Positions 16,971-25,325 of a DNA stretch of 64,000 bases are shown piece after piece (within the stretch, counting starts at the first letter, position 1; every line of letters starts with the position of its first letter). The notes beneath the pieces are model-generated. The model did not search any database, had not been told where the DNA came from, and worked only from the letters and a program-made list of their open reading frames with translations. Source of the DNA: an uncultured Lachnospiraceae bacterium (GTDB lineage: Bacteria > Bacillota > Clostridia > Lachnospirales > Lachnospiraceae); the NCBI GenBank assembly GCA_934339135.1, contig CAKRHP010000002.1, positions 62,001 to 126,000 on the forward strand. The letters run 5' to 3'. The position numbers and the translations under genes are program-made.

Positions 16971-17007
16971 GAAAGCATGCTTTCCTATGAAGGGAAAACA
17001 TGCTTTT
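16971..17007 (-). terminator. Hairpin terminator overlapping the end of the DtxR-like gene
   Basis: Long hairpin AAAGCATGC-TTTCC (16972-16985) with 16991-17006; it includes the last codons of the DtxR-like gene. The T run is better on the plus strand, so the direction is uncertain, but it separates the metalloregulator from hemB. Confidence 0.5.
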
Positions 17008-17350
17008 TTAATGCTTCAAAGCTTTCTTTACTGATAACATGTTCCATGCGGCATGCATCCTCGGTGGCAATGTCCTCAGGAACTCCAAGCTTTATGAGCC
17101 AGTTTGATATAAGCTGATGTCTTTCGTATATCATCTCTGCAATCTCACGACCCGAGTCTGTCAGATATATGTATCCGGCATCTGTCACGGTGATATGCTG
17201 CTTCTGACGAAGATTTTTCATTGCAATGCTGACACTTGACTTCTTGAAACCAAGCTCTGTCGCAACATCAACAGATCGAACAACCGGCAGTCGTTTGCTG
17301 AGCACCAGGATCGTTTCCAGATAATTCTCAGCAGATTCGGTATTTGCCAT
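16985..17350 (-). CDS. DtxR/MntR-family metal-dependent transcriptional regulator
   Basis: 121 residues from the ATG at 17350, preceded by GGAGG. N-terminal winged helix (SAENYLETILVLSKRLPVVRSVDVATELGFKKSSVSIAMKNL is the region, residues 4-45) and a metal-binding dimerisation part with EDACRMEHVIS. The cysteine in that motif resembles iron-type DtxR rather than manganese-type MntR. The C-terminal SH3-like domain is absent. Probably an iron-responsive repressor. Divergent from the Fur-like gene, with a palindrome between them. Confidence 0.85.
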   Translation of the reverse strand: MANTESAENYLETILVLSKRLPVVRSVDVATELGFKKSSVSIAMKNLRQKQHITVTDAGYIYLTDSGREIAEMIYERHQLISNWLIKLGVPEDIATEDACRMEHVISKESFEALKKHVFPS

Positions 17351-17411
17351 AAATATTTTCCTCCATACCATTTAATCTGTCCGAAATCCCGAACATAATT
17401 CATATAAAACA

Positions 17412-17440
17412 AGTATACCACTTTTAATTTAAGAAAACAA
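17412..17440 (-). promoter_or_regulatory. Promoter of the DtxR-like gene
   Basis: Minus strand: TTGTTT (17435-17440), 17 bases, TATACT (17412-17417). Confidence 0.55.
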
Positions 17441-17462
17441 GAAAAGAAAATGAAAAAAGTTC

Positions 17463-17494
17463 TTGACATCTAATATATGTTAGCGTATACTAAC
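17463..17494 (+). promoter_or_regulatory. Promoter and GTTAG-N6-CTAAC operator of the Fur-like gene
   Basis: TTGACA (17463-17468), 17 bases, TATACT (17486-17491). The palindrome GTTAG-CGTATA-CTAAC at 17479-17494 covers the -10, so bound protein would block transcription. The same GTTAG-N6-CTAAC occurs at 27586-27601 in the feoAB promoter. It resembles DtxR-family (TTAG..CTAA) sites, making the adjacent DtxR-like protein a candidate binder. Confidence 0.65.
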
Positions 17495-17585
17495 TTTTGT
17501 AAGTGATAGATAAGTTATTCTCATTTACAAAATGAAAGAAGCGATTTACTCGAGAGAGTGATTTCCATTGGGGAGGTTTTTCTAA

Positions 17586-18038
17586 ATGATGCAGAAGGAT
17601 TTGATCATTCAAAAGTTAAGAGAACAGGGCTGCCGTATTACAAAACAGCGTTTGATGATCTTAGATATCATTCTGCAGGAGGATTGCTCCTGCTGTAAGG
17701 AAATTTACTATAAGGCATCAAAGCTGGATCATAAGATCGGTTCTGCTACGGTGTATCGCATGATCAATACACTGGAGGAGATCGGAGCGATCAGTAGAAA
17801 AAACATGTATAAGGTTTCCTGTTCTATGGATTGTGCAGCAGACTGTGGTCATGCCTGCACGATTGAGTTAGAGGATGGTTCCAAGCTGCAGTTTTCTGAG
17901 CAGAAGATGAGCCAGATCATCCAGTCGGGCTTAGCTGCCTGCGGATATGCAGTGGAACACAGCGTAAAGGGCTTTACCAAAGGGGCGGTATGTCACCATG
18001 ATGAGCTTACGCTGAAGGAAAGTGCAGGTCTTTTATAA
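17586..18038 (+). CDS. Fur-family transcriptional regulator, atypical cysteine-rich
   Basis: 150 residues; two adjacent ATGs (17586, 17589) follow GGGGAGG. The winged-helix part is clearly Fur-like (GCRITKQRLMILDIIL; IGSATVYRMINTLEEIGAI). Beyond it, the usual HHDH and CxxCG zinc-site pattern is missing. Instead there is VSCSMDCAADCGHAC, plus CSCC early on and a late CHHDE. The protein probably binds metal or senses redox through cysteines, but not in the standard Fur layout. Its promoter carries a DtxR-type palindrome, so it may be part of an iron cascade. Confidence 0.8.
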   Translation: MMQKDLIIQKLREQGCRITKQRLMILDIILQEDCSCCKEIYYKASKLDHKIGSATVYRMINTLEEIGAISRKNMYKVSCSMDCAADCGHACTIELEDGSKLQFSEQKMSQIIQSGLAACGYAVEHSVKGFTKGAVCHHDELTLKESAGLL

Positions 18039-18083
18039 GACTCTGCCAATAATACGCTTACAAGAACATATAACATATGCCAA

Positions 18084-18121
18084 GGGGCAGAGAAATTATT
18101 TGATTTCTCTGCCCCCTCCTT
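18084..18121 (+). terminator. Terminator of the Fur-like gene
   Basis: 13-bp perfect stem GGGGCAGAGAAAT (18084-18096) with 18103-18115, then TCCTTTTAT. Confidence 0.8.
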
Positions 18122-18210
18122 TTATAATATAATGTGATGCAATGGAGCGATCCGTGGCATCAGTCAGGTTTAAAATACTGTTACTTCTAAATATCATAAT
18201 GGAGGCAATA

Positions 18211-19029
18211 ATGATCACCAGTGAAAACAATGCAAAATTAAAGGAAATGATAAAGCTGCAGAAAAATGCCAGACACCGCAAAAAGGAATGCCTGTTTGTG
18301 GCGGAGGGAATCAAGCTTGTACAGGAAGCTGCAAAATACGGAAAGCTACGGCAGGTACTGATCAGGGAAAGTCTGTGGCTTGACAGATGGCAGGAAAAAC
18401 CGGAAAGTGAGATTGCAGAGGAGTTTTCCGGGGAGAACAGGCGTGTAGGGGTGGATGTGGTGCCGGACGATCTGTTTGATCTGGCTGCAGATACCGTGAC
18501 ACCGCAGGGGATACTGGGGATGGTGGATATGCCGTCCTATTCTCAGGAAGAGATCCTTAACAGTCCGGCGGGATTATATTTGCTGTTGGATGATCTGAGA
18601 GATCCGGGCAATCTGGGAACAATGATCCGTACTTCGGAGGCTGCGGGAGTGGCAGGTGTGATCATGAGTAAGGGAACCGTGGATCTTTTTAATCCGAAGG
18701 TGGTCCGTGCCACTATGGGCGCGATTTTCCGTGTCCCGTTTTTATATGTAGATAGTCTGTCCGAAACGATCCGGCAGATGAAGCAAAAAAACATTTCAGT
18801 ATATGGAACGATCCTGGAGGAGAGCAGGGTTTACGATGATCCGGATTATACGAAGCCATCCGGAATCGTTGTGGGCAATGAAGCCAATGGGATCAGTAAA
18901 GAGGTACGGGAAAGTCTCAGCGGAAGGATCCACATTCCCATGGAAGGCAGCGTGGAGTCGTTAAATGCTGCTGTGGCGGCAGCGATAGTGCTTTATGAGG
19001 CGTCCAGACAGAGAAGAAAAACGGACTAA
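18211..19029 (+). CDS. SpoU-family RNA 2'-O-methyltransferase (TrmH/RlmB-like)
   Basis: 272 residues from the ATG at 18211, with GGAGG five bases upstream. SPOUT motifs are present: LLLDDLRDPGNLGTMIRTSEAAGV (motif 1, region 128-151), VGNEANGIS (motif 2) and IPMEGSVESLNAAVAAAIVLYEA (motif 3). The N-terminal SpoU substrate-binding domain contains the KECLFVAEGIKLVQEA segment. Uses SAM to methylate ribose in rRNA or tRNA; the exact target base cannot be assigned. Confidence 0.88.
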   Translation: MITSENNAKLKEMIKLQKNARHRKKECLFVAEGIKLVQEAAKYGKLRQVLIRESLWLDRWQEKPESEIAEEFSGENRRVGVDVVPDDLFDLAADTVTPQGILGMVDMPSYSQEEILNSPAGLYLLLDDLRDPGNLGTMIRTSEAAGVAGVIMSKGTVDLFNPKVVRATMGAIFRVPFLYVDSLSETIRQMKQKNISVYGTILEESRVYDDPDYTKPSGIVVGNEANGISKEVRESLSGRIHIPMEGSVESLNAAVAAAIVLYEASRQRRKTD

Positions 19030-19035
19030 GGTATA

Positions 19036-19064
19036 TTGCTATTTCGGTGGAAATATGCTATATT
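19036..19064 (+). promoter_or_regulatory. Promoter of the NfeD/SPFH operon
   Basis: TTGCTA, 17 bases, TATATT, directly after the methyltransferase stop and 39 bases before the NfeD start. Confidence 0.55.
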
Positions 19065-19102
19065 CATACAAATAAGTAGTATACACCAAGGGAGGTGTTT
19101 TC

Positions 19103-19618
19103 ATGAGCGGTTTATCGGGGATTTTTACATTCCGGTTACAGGAATTGTTTCAGTCGCTCTTTCGTACCGATGACAATTACATTTTTTTCTGGCTGATCGC
19201 ATTGGTGGCGTTTCTGATCATTGAGATCATTACGCTGGGACTGACGACCATATGGTTTGCGGCCGGATCGCTGATCAGTTTTATTGCGGCGTGGCTGGGG
19301 CAGCCCTTGGGGGTACAGCTTGTTTTATTTTTTGTTGTATCATTTGTATTATTGATCTTTACCAGACCGGTTGTTCAGAAACGGCTGAACGGTTCCCGGG
19401 TAAGGACCAATGTCAACAGTATGATCGGGAAAGAGGGAAAGGTGACCGAGTCGATCGATAATTTCAACGAGACCGGACAGATCATAGTTGACGGGATGGA
19501 GTGGACTGCCAGAGCGGCAGAGGAGGACACAAGGATCCAAGCTGGTCAGAAGGTAGTGATACAGGAGATACGGGGAGTCAAAGCAATCGTAGCTCCGGTA
19601 CCTGATGATATGGAATAA
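19103..19618 (+). CDS. NfeD-like membrane protein
   Basis: 171 residues with GGAGG before the ATG. Two or three transmembrane segments (FFWLIALVAFLIIEIITLGL; LVLFFVVSFVLLIFTRPVV) are followed by a cytoplasmic OB-fold domain (GKEGKVTESIDNFNETGQI; VDGMEWTARA; GQKVVIQEIRGVKAIVAP). This is the short NfeD form. NfeD proteins pair with SPFH/stomatin proteins in membrane microdomains, and an SPFH gene is next, 80 bases downstream. Confidence 0.85.
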   Translation: MSGLSGIFTFRLQELFQSLFRTDDNYIFFWLIALVAFLIIEIITLGLTTIWFAAGSLISFIAAWLGQPLGVQLVLFFVVSFVLLIFTRPVVQKRLNGSRVRTNVNSMIGKEGKVTESIDNFNETGQIIVDGMEWTARAAEEDTRIQAGQKVVIQEIRGVKAIVAPVPDDME

Positions 19619-19698
19619 GCTGTATTTCAGGAGAACTTCATTCATCGCATTCTGATCAGATTAATCAGCAATTTATAAAGGAAAGGAATCAATCAAAC

Positions 19699-20628
19699 AT
19701 GGAATTAGCAGTTATTATTTTACTTGTCATTGTAGCAGTTGTTGCAGTATCCTGCATTCACATTGTACCGCAGGCGAAGGCATATGTTGTAGAGCGTCTG
19801 GGAGGCTATCAAAGCACATGGGATGTAGGACTTCATTTCAAAGTGCCGTTTATTGACCGTATCGCCAGAAAGGTAAGTCTGAAGGAGCAGGTGCTGGATT
19901 TTCCGCCACAGCCGGTGATCACCAAGGATAACGTTACTATGAGGATCGATACCCTGATCTTTTTCCAGATCACCGATCCGAAGCTTTACACATATGGTGT
20001 AGAGAATCCCATCATGGCGATTGAGAATCTGACAGCGACAACACTTCGTAATATTATCGGTGAGCTTGATCTTGATGAGACACTGACTTCCCGTGAGATC
20101 ATCAATACAAAGATGAGATCCTCTCTGGATACGGCAACGGATCCATGGGGTATCAAGGTAAATCGTGTTGAGCTGAAGAACATCATCCCTCCACAGCCGA
20201 TCCAGGAGGCAATGGAGAAGCAGATGAAGGCAGAGCGTGAGAAGCGTGAGGCGATTCTGATCGCACAGGGTGAGAAGCAGTCAGCGATCACCGTGGCAGA
20301 GGGTCATAAGGAGTCAGCAATTTTGGAGGCAGAGGCAGAAAAGCAGGCAGCAATCCTGCATGCCGAGGCACAGAAGGAAGCAACGATCCGTGAGGCAGAG
20401 GGTCAGGCACAGGCGATCCTGGCAGTGCAGAAGGCGAATGCCGATGGTATCCGTATGCTGAATGAGGCTTGTGCATCGAAGGAAGTTATCGAGCTTAAGA
20501 GCTTGGAGGCATTTGCAAAAGCAGCAGATGGAAAGGCAACCAAGATCATTATTCCATCAGAGATACAGGGACTTGCAGGAATGGTTAGTTCCGTGACAGA
20601 AATTGCTAAATCTTCCGGAGATAAATAA
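19699..20628 (+). CDS. SPFH/stomatin-family membrane scaffold protein (QmcA-like)
   Basis: 309 residues. One N-terminal membrane segment ([16 protein letters not shown]), then the SPFH/band-7 domain ([55 protein letters not shown]) and a long alanine/glutamate-rich coiled coil at about residues 175-255. Such proteins form large oligomers that organise membrane domains. Operon partner of the upstream NfeD-like protein. AAAGGAA precedes the ATG. Confidence 0.9.
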   Translation: MELAVIILLVIVAVVAVSCIHIVPQAKAYVVERLGGYQSTWDVGLHFKVPFIDRIARKVSLKEQVLDFPPQPVITKDNVTMRIDTLIFFQITDPKLYTYGVENPIMAIENLTATTLRNIIGELDLDETLTSREIINTKMRSSLDTATDPWGIKVNRVELKNIIPPQPIQEAMEKQMKAEREKREAILIAQGEKQSAITVAEGHKESAILEAEAEKQAAILHAEAQKEATIREAEGQAQAILAVQKANADGIRMLNEACASKEVIELKSLEAFAKAADGKATKIIIPSEIQGLAGMVSSVTEIAKSSGDK

Positions 20629-20652
20629 TTATATTTTATTTGAAGAGATTAA

Positions 20653-20687
20653 TTTCCTGCACAGCTCCTGCTGGCAGGAAATTTTCC
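20653..20687 (+). terminator. Terminator after the SPFH gene
   Basis: Hairpin TTTCCTGC-a-CAGC / GCTG-GCAGGAAA (20653-20681) followed by TTTTCC. Confidence 0.65.
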
Positions 20688-20741
20688 GTTTATTATGAAT
20701 TATTCGTAAGGATAAATAATAGAGAAAGGCAGGAAATGATC

Positions 20742-21740
20742 ATGAATTTAGTAGGTAAGAACTTTTTAACATTAAAGGATTTTTCCCCGGAGGAGATTAC
20801 ATATCTGCTGGAGTTGTCCGCAGAGTTAAAGGACAAAAAGAAAAAAGGCATCCCGGTGAATCATTACGTGGGGAAAAATGTTGCTTTGATCTTCGAAAAG
20901 ACGAGTACCAGAACAAGATGCTCTTTTGAAGTGGCGGCTCACGACATGGGGATGGGTGTGACATATCTTGATCCACAGGGTTCACAGATCGGTAAGAAGG
21001 AAAGTATTAAGGATACTGCCCGCGTGCTTGGCAGAATGTTTGACGGTATTGAGTATCGCGGCTTTGAGCAGAGTATTGTGGAGGAGCTTGCAAAATATGC
21101 CGGAGTACCGGTATGGAACGGTCTGACCAATGAGTATCATCCGACCCAGATGCTGGCAGATCTCCTGACGATCCAGGAACATCTTGGCAGATTGAAGGGT
21201 GTGAAGCTGGTATATATGGGAGATGCCCGTTACAATATGGGTAATTCCCTGATGATCGCCTGTGCAAAGATGGGTATGCATTTCGTGGCATGTACCACAA
21301 AGGATTATTTCCCGAATGAGGAGCTGGTGGCACAGTGCCGTGAATATGCGAAGGAGTCCGGCGGTTCTGTGACATTGACAGAGGATGTAGAGAGCGGCAC
21401 GAAGGGAGCTGACGTACTTTATACGGACGTGTGGGTTTCCATGGGTGAGCCGGAGGAAGTATGGGCAGAGCGTATCAAAGCACTTTCTCCATATCAGATC
21501 AATAAAAAGGTAATGGACAATGCAGGTCCACAGGCAATCTTTATGCATTGCCTTCCGGCATTCCATGATCTGGAAACCGGCATTGGCAGACAGGTTTATG
21601 AGAAGTTTGGCATGAGTGAGCTTGAGGTCACAGATGAGGTGTTTGAGTCAGAGGCTTCTGTAGTCTTTGATGAAGCCGAGAACCGTATGCATACCATCAA
21701 GGCGGTTATGGTGGCAACATTGGAGCCGACAACAAAATAA
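20742..21740 (+). CDS. argF: Ornithine carbamoyltransferase
   Basis: 332 residues from the ATG at 20742 (AGGAA seven bases upstream); the frame opens at 20640 but that part lies in a hairpin region. Carbamoyl-phosphate motif STRTRCSFE, the [11 protein letters not shown] motif and the ornithine/carbamoyl motif [10 protein letters not shown] are all present. Forms citrulline from ornithine and carbamoyl phosphate. The MHCLP segment is that of ornithine-specific enzymes. No other arg genes are nearby, so it could be biosynthetic or catabolic. Confidence 0.93.
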   Translation: MNLVGKNFLTLKDFSPEEITYLLELSAELKDKKKKGIPVNHYVGKNVALIFEKTSTRTRCSFEVAAHDMGMGVTYLDPQGSQIGKKESIKDTARVLGRMFDGIEYRGFEQSIVEELAKYAGVPVWNGLTNEYHPTQMLADLLTIQEHLGRLKGVKLVYMGDARYNMGNSLMIACAKMGMHFVACTTKDYFPNEELVAQCREYAKESGGSVTLTEDVESGTKGADVLYTDVWVSMGEPEEVWAERIKALSPYQINKKVMDNAGPQAIFMHCLPAFHDLETGIGRQVYEKFGMSELEVTDEVFESEASVVFDEAENRMHTIKAVMVATLEPTTK

Positions 21741-21755
21741 TAATGGAGTGATTTT

Positions 21756-22757
21756 TTGAAAAAGGAAATACTTCAAATGCTTCGAGGCGCAGGAGAGGAT
21801 TTTATCTCCGGTCAGGTTTTATGCGAAAAGCTGGGGGTTTCGAGGCAGGCGATATGGAAAAATATAACACAGCTTAAGGAGGCGGGGTATCAGATCGAAT
21901 CCCAGCCCAAAAAGGGATATCGTCTGGTAGAGTCAGCCGATAAGCTGGTAGGAGCGGATATTGAGAGTCGTTTGAAGGAGGATTGTCTGTGCCGGAAGGT
22001 AGAATGTCTGGAGCAGGTGGATTCGACCAATACAAGAGCAAAGCAGCTTGCGGAGCTGGGAGAGCCGGAGGGAACTCTGGTGGTAGCTGAGGAGCAGACG
22101 GCAGGCAAGGGTCGGAGAGGTCGTGGCTGGGAATCGGAGCCGGGGATCGGGATCTGGATGAGTCTGATCCTCAGGCCGCAGCTGAAGCCACAGCAGGCAG
22201 CCAGTGTGACTTTGGTAGCGGCTATGGCAGTGGCAAAGGGCATCAGAGAGTGCTGTGCGCTGGAGACCGGGATCAAATGGCCAAACGATGTAGTGATCCA
22301 CGGCAAAAAGGTCTGTGGTATCCTGACAGAGACAAGCTCAGAGCCGGATTATATTCATTATGCAGTTCCGGGGATCGGGATCAATGCCAACACGAAAAGC
22401 TTTCCGGAGGAGCTTGCTGACAGGGCGACATCCATTTATCTGGAAACCGGACGCAAGACTGACCGAAATGCACTGATCGCAGCAGTGATGAATGCTTTTT
22501 CGGATTATTACAAAAAATATCTGGAGACGGCAGATTTATCTCTGCTTCTGGAGGAATATGACCGGATGCTGGTCAATAAGGATCAGGAGGTTCTGGTGCT
22601 TTATGGCATGGCAGAGGAAGCAGATCCGAAGAAGGTGCAGAAGGGAATTGCCAGAGGAATTACTTCTACAGGGGCATTGCTTGTTGATACCGATGAGGGA
22701 ACAAAAGAGATCGTATCCGGAGAGGTGTCGGTACGAGGTGTTTACGGATACGTTTAG
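21756..22757 (+). CDS. birA: Biotin--protein ligase / biotin operon repressor
   Basis: 333 residues from a TTG at 21756 with GGAG eight bases before. N-terminal winged helix (ISGQVLCEKLGVSRQAIWKNITQLKEAGYQI is residues 16-46) gives the DNA-binding repressor part. The ligase domain has the biotinyl-AMP loop GKGRRGRGW near residue 112, then KWPNDVVIHGKKVCGILTE, and a C-terminal SH3-like cap. Attaches biotin to carboxylase carrier proteins and likely represses biotin uptake or synthesis genes. Begins 15 bases after argF. Confidence 0.93.
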   Translation: MKKEILQMLRGAGEDFISGQVLCEKLGVSRQAIWKNITQLKEAGYQIESQPKKGYRLVESADKLVGADIESRLKEDCLCRKVECLEQVDSTNTRAKQLAELGEPEGTLVVAEEQTAGKGRRGRGWESEPGIGIWMSLILRPQLKPQQAASVTLVAAMAVAKGIRECCALETGIKWPNDVVIHGKKVCGILTETSSEPDYIHYAVPGIGINANTKSFPEELADRATSIYLETGRKTDRNALIAAVMNAFSDYYKKYLETADLSLLLEEYDRMLVNKDQEVLVLYGMAEEADPKKVQKGIARGITSTGALLVDTDEGTKEIVSGEVSVRGVYGYV

Positions 22758-22780
22758 AATAATAAAAGAAGGAAGAGACA

Positions 22781-23170
22781 ATGGACGATTTATTTGATGA
22801 TGATATTCTGCAGCCGGCACCGGAGGTGGATGGGATGGTGATACTCAGTGTAGCAAATGCCTACAAAAAGCAGTATTATCTCAATCCGAAATTTGCAAAG
22901 CTGCCGGAAACCATTCAGGAGGAGCTGCAGATCATGTGTGTGCTGTATACGGCGGATGTGGGAGGAATCCTGACTCTTCGTTTTGATGAGGAGGGCAATC
23001 TGCTGTTTCATGTCACATCGGAGGAGGACGACTATTTCTTTGATGAGATTGGCAGTGTATTAAAGATTAAGGAAATCCAGAGGGAGAAGCAGGAGCTTCT
23101 GGAAGCATTAGAGCTGTACTATAAGGCATTCTTTTTAAAAGAAGATATCAGTGGATTGCTGGGTGGATGA
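22781..23170 (+). CDS. Conserved hypothetical protein (DUF6145-like)
   Basis: 129 residues, acidic, no signal or membrane segment. It begins MDDLFDDDILQP and contains FHVTSEEDDYFFDEIGS. It resembles a small conserved family of Lachnospiraceae that lies between birA and coaX. No catalytic motif is visible. Closely spaced with birA (23 bases) and with a ribosome site (AAGGAAGAGA), so probably co-transcribed. Confidence 0.7.
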   Translation: MDDLFDDDILQPAPEVDGMVILSVANAYKKQYYLNPKFAKLPETIQEELQIMCVLYTADVGGILTLRFDEEGNLLFHVTSEEDDYFFDEIGSVLKIKEIQREKQELLEALELYYKAFFLKEDISGLLGG

Positions 23171-23301
23171 TGAAATGATTTTTGAGGCATAATCAAGTAC
23201 GTCCGGTGTTGGAAAGTACTGTGTTTTTGCATCGGGAGATAAGGCATCGCGATAGTGCAGAGATGGAGACAAAATTGTATGAAAATACAGGAGGAAAGGC
23301 A

Positions 23302-24075
23302 ATGTTATTAGCGGTAGATGTAGGTAATACGAATATAACCTTTGGGGTATTTGATGAAGAGGAGATGGTAACCCGCTTTCATTTTTCAGTACGGATATCA
23401 AGAACCTCGGACGAATATGGCAGTATGATCTGTGATATTTTGGAGAGAAAGGGATTTTCAGCAGATTCCATTGATCAGGTGATCGTGGCTTCGGTTGTAC
23501 CTAAGATCATGTATTCTTTTAACAGCGGTATCATTAAGTATCTGGGATGCCATCCGATCATAGTGGGAGCCGGGATCAAGACCGGGATACGGATTGAGAC
23601 AGCCAATCCAAAAGAGGTTGGTCCGGATCGTATTGTGGATGCCGTTGCGGCACATACTTTATATGGAGGTCCGATCATAGTGGCAGATTATGGTACCGCT
23701 ACGACGTATGACCTGGTGACCAAAGACGGAGCATTTTTAGGAGGAGTGATCAGTCCAGGTGTAAAGATATCAGCCAATGCTCTTTGGAATGATACGGCAA
23801 ATCTGCCGGAAATCGAGATCAAGTGTCCGGAGCATGTGGTGGCAAAGGACACCATCACCGCCATGCAGGCGGGGCTTTTCCTTGGAACTGTGGGACAGTC
23901 CCAGTATATCATCAACAAGATCAAAGAGGAGTCAGGGCTTCAGGATATCAAGGTTGTTGCAACCGGCGGACTTGGTAAAATGATCTCTGATTATACAGAG
24001 GAGATTGATATTTACGACAGTGATCTGACGCTGAAGGGGCTGCAGATCATCTTTGAGAAGCAGAAAAGAGCGTAA
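23302..24075 (+). CDS. coaX: Type III pantothenate kinase
   Basis: 257 residues from the ATG at 23302 with GAGGAAAGG before it; the frame opens at 23182 without support. ASKHA motifs: [10 protein letters not shown] near residue 6, [12 protein letters not shown] near 105, and [13 protein letters not shown] near 125, plus [14 protein letters not shown]. Phosphorylates pantothenate, the first step in coenzyme A synthesis; type III enzymes are not feedback-inhibited by CoA. Part of the birA-dusB gene string. Confidence 0.94.
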   Translation: MLLAVDVGNTNITFGVFDEEEMVTRFHFSVRISRTSDEYGSMICDILERKGFSADSIDQVIVASVVPKIMYSFNSGIIKYLGCHPIIVGAGIKTGIRIETANPKEVGPDRIVDAVAAHTLYGGPIIVADYGTATTYDLVTKDGAFLGGVISPGVKISANALWNDTANLPEIEIKCPEHVVAKDTITAMQAGLFLGTVGQSQYIINKIKEESGLQDIKVVATGGLGKMISDYTEEIDIYDSDLTLKGLQIIFEKQKRA

Positions 24076-24142
24076 AAGAGATGGAGAATCGTATGTCCGC
24101 AGCATAAACGTCTGAGGGCAGAGAAAGGAATATAAGATTATC

Positions 24143-25117
24143 ATGGAGGATCAGGGATTTCGCATTGGAGAGGTACAGATCCCCGGAAAACTTGTGTTAG
24201 GACCAATGGCAGGGGTAACAGACCTGCCATTTCGTCTGTTATGTAAGGAGCAGGGGGCGGATCTGGTTTATACGGAAATGATCAGTGCCAAGGGCATTTA
24301 TTATAAAAATAAAAATACAGAGCTCCTCTGGATGACGGAGGAAAAGGAACGTCCGCTGGCATTACAGTTATTCGGTTCGGAGCCGGAGCTGATGGCAGAT
24401 ATGGCAGCACAGATCGAAGACAGGGCTTTTGACATTCTTGATATCAATATGGGATGTCCGGTGCCAAAGGTGGTCAACAATGGGGAAGGCTCTGCCCTGA
24501 TGAAAGATCCTGTCCTTGCCGGAAAGATCGTGAAAGCTATCAGCAGCCGGATCCGGAAACCGGTCACCGTGAAGTTCCGGAAAGGGTTTGGAGCAGAGGA
24601 TTGTAATGCGGTAGAGTTTGCAAAGCGTATGGAGGACTGCGGTGCATCTGCTATCGCGGTGCATGGCCGCACCAGAGAGCAGTATTATGGTGGAAAGGCA
24701 GACTGGGACATTATCCGTCAGGTTAAGGAGGCTGTGGAGATTCCGGTGATCGCCAGCGGAGATATTTTCACGCCGGAGGACGCGGCGGCCTGTCTGGCGC
24801 AGACGGCATGTGATGGATTGATGCTTGCCCGTGGTGTCCGAGGCAATCCATGGCTGTTTCATCAGATCCGTCATTATCTGGAAACAGGAGAGAGGGAGGA
24901 GAAGCCGTCCCATGAGGAGATGGTGGCGATGATCCTTCGTCACGCCCGGATGCTCATAGAATGTAAAGGGGAGTTAATGGCCATGAGGGAGATGCGAAAG
25001 CATGTTGCCTGGTATACGGCGGGCTATCCGGGATCTGCGTCTCTCCGCCGGCGTGTCAATGAGATTGAGAAATACGAGGATCTGGAACGTCTTATGAAGG
25101 AAGCCGTAAAACGCTGA
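24143..25117 (+). CDS. dusB: tRNA-dihydrouridine synthase
   Basis: 324 residues. FMN-binding TIM barrel with LGPMAGVTDLPFR near residue 20, then DINMGCPVPKVVNNGEGSALM (the cysteine in MGCP is the catalytic proton donor), VKFRKGF, AIAVHGRTREQYYGGKADW, and IASGDIFTPEDA. A C-terminal helical domain contacts tRNA. Reduces uridine in the tRNA D-loop. DusB-type assignment follows the usual Firmicute form and is less certain than the family. Confidence 0.92.
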   Translation: MEDQGFRIGEVQIPGKLVLGPMAGVTDLPFRLLCKEQGADLVYTEMISAKGIYYKNKNTELLWMTEEKERPLALQLFGSEPELMADMAAQIEDRAFDILDINMGCPVPKVVNNGEGSALMKDPVLAGKIVKAISSRIRKPVTVKFRKGFGAEDCNAVEFAKRMEDCGASAIAVHGRTREQYYGGKADWDIIRQVKEAVEIPVIASGDIFTPEDAAACLAQTACDGLMLARGVRGNPWLFHQIRHYLETGEREEKPSHEEMVAMILRHARMLIECKGELMAMREMRKHVAWYTAGYPGSASLRRRVNEIEKYEDLERLMKEAVKR

Positions 25118-25195
25118 TCTTACAGTGGTTTGGGTGGTCTATGTTCTGAAAATAAATGCGTAATGAGAATGATTTCAAAGAAAATTTGAAAAAAT

Positions 25196-25237
25196 ATCCA
25201 TATTCCTATTGACAAAGTAGGAATATGGATGTATGAT
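25196..25237 (+). promoter_or_regulatory. metY: metY promoter with a perfect 13-bp palindromic operator
   Basis: TTGACA (25209-25214), 17 bases, TATGAT (25232-25237). A perfect inverted repeat ATCCATATTCCTA (25196-25208) / TAGGAATATGGAT (25218-25230) flanks the -35 exactly, with TTGACAAAG as its loop. A bound dimer would cover the -35. The half-site resembles Rrf2/CymR-type sulfur regulators, but no regulator gene is adjacent. Confidence 0.75.
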
Positions 25238-25325
25238 AGGTACATCTTAATAATCATAGTAAACCGATAGGAAAACAAACATAGCTTATCGAGAGAAAAA
25301 GAACATAGAAAGTGAGGATTATCAT

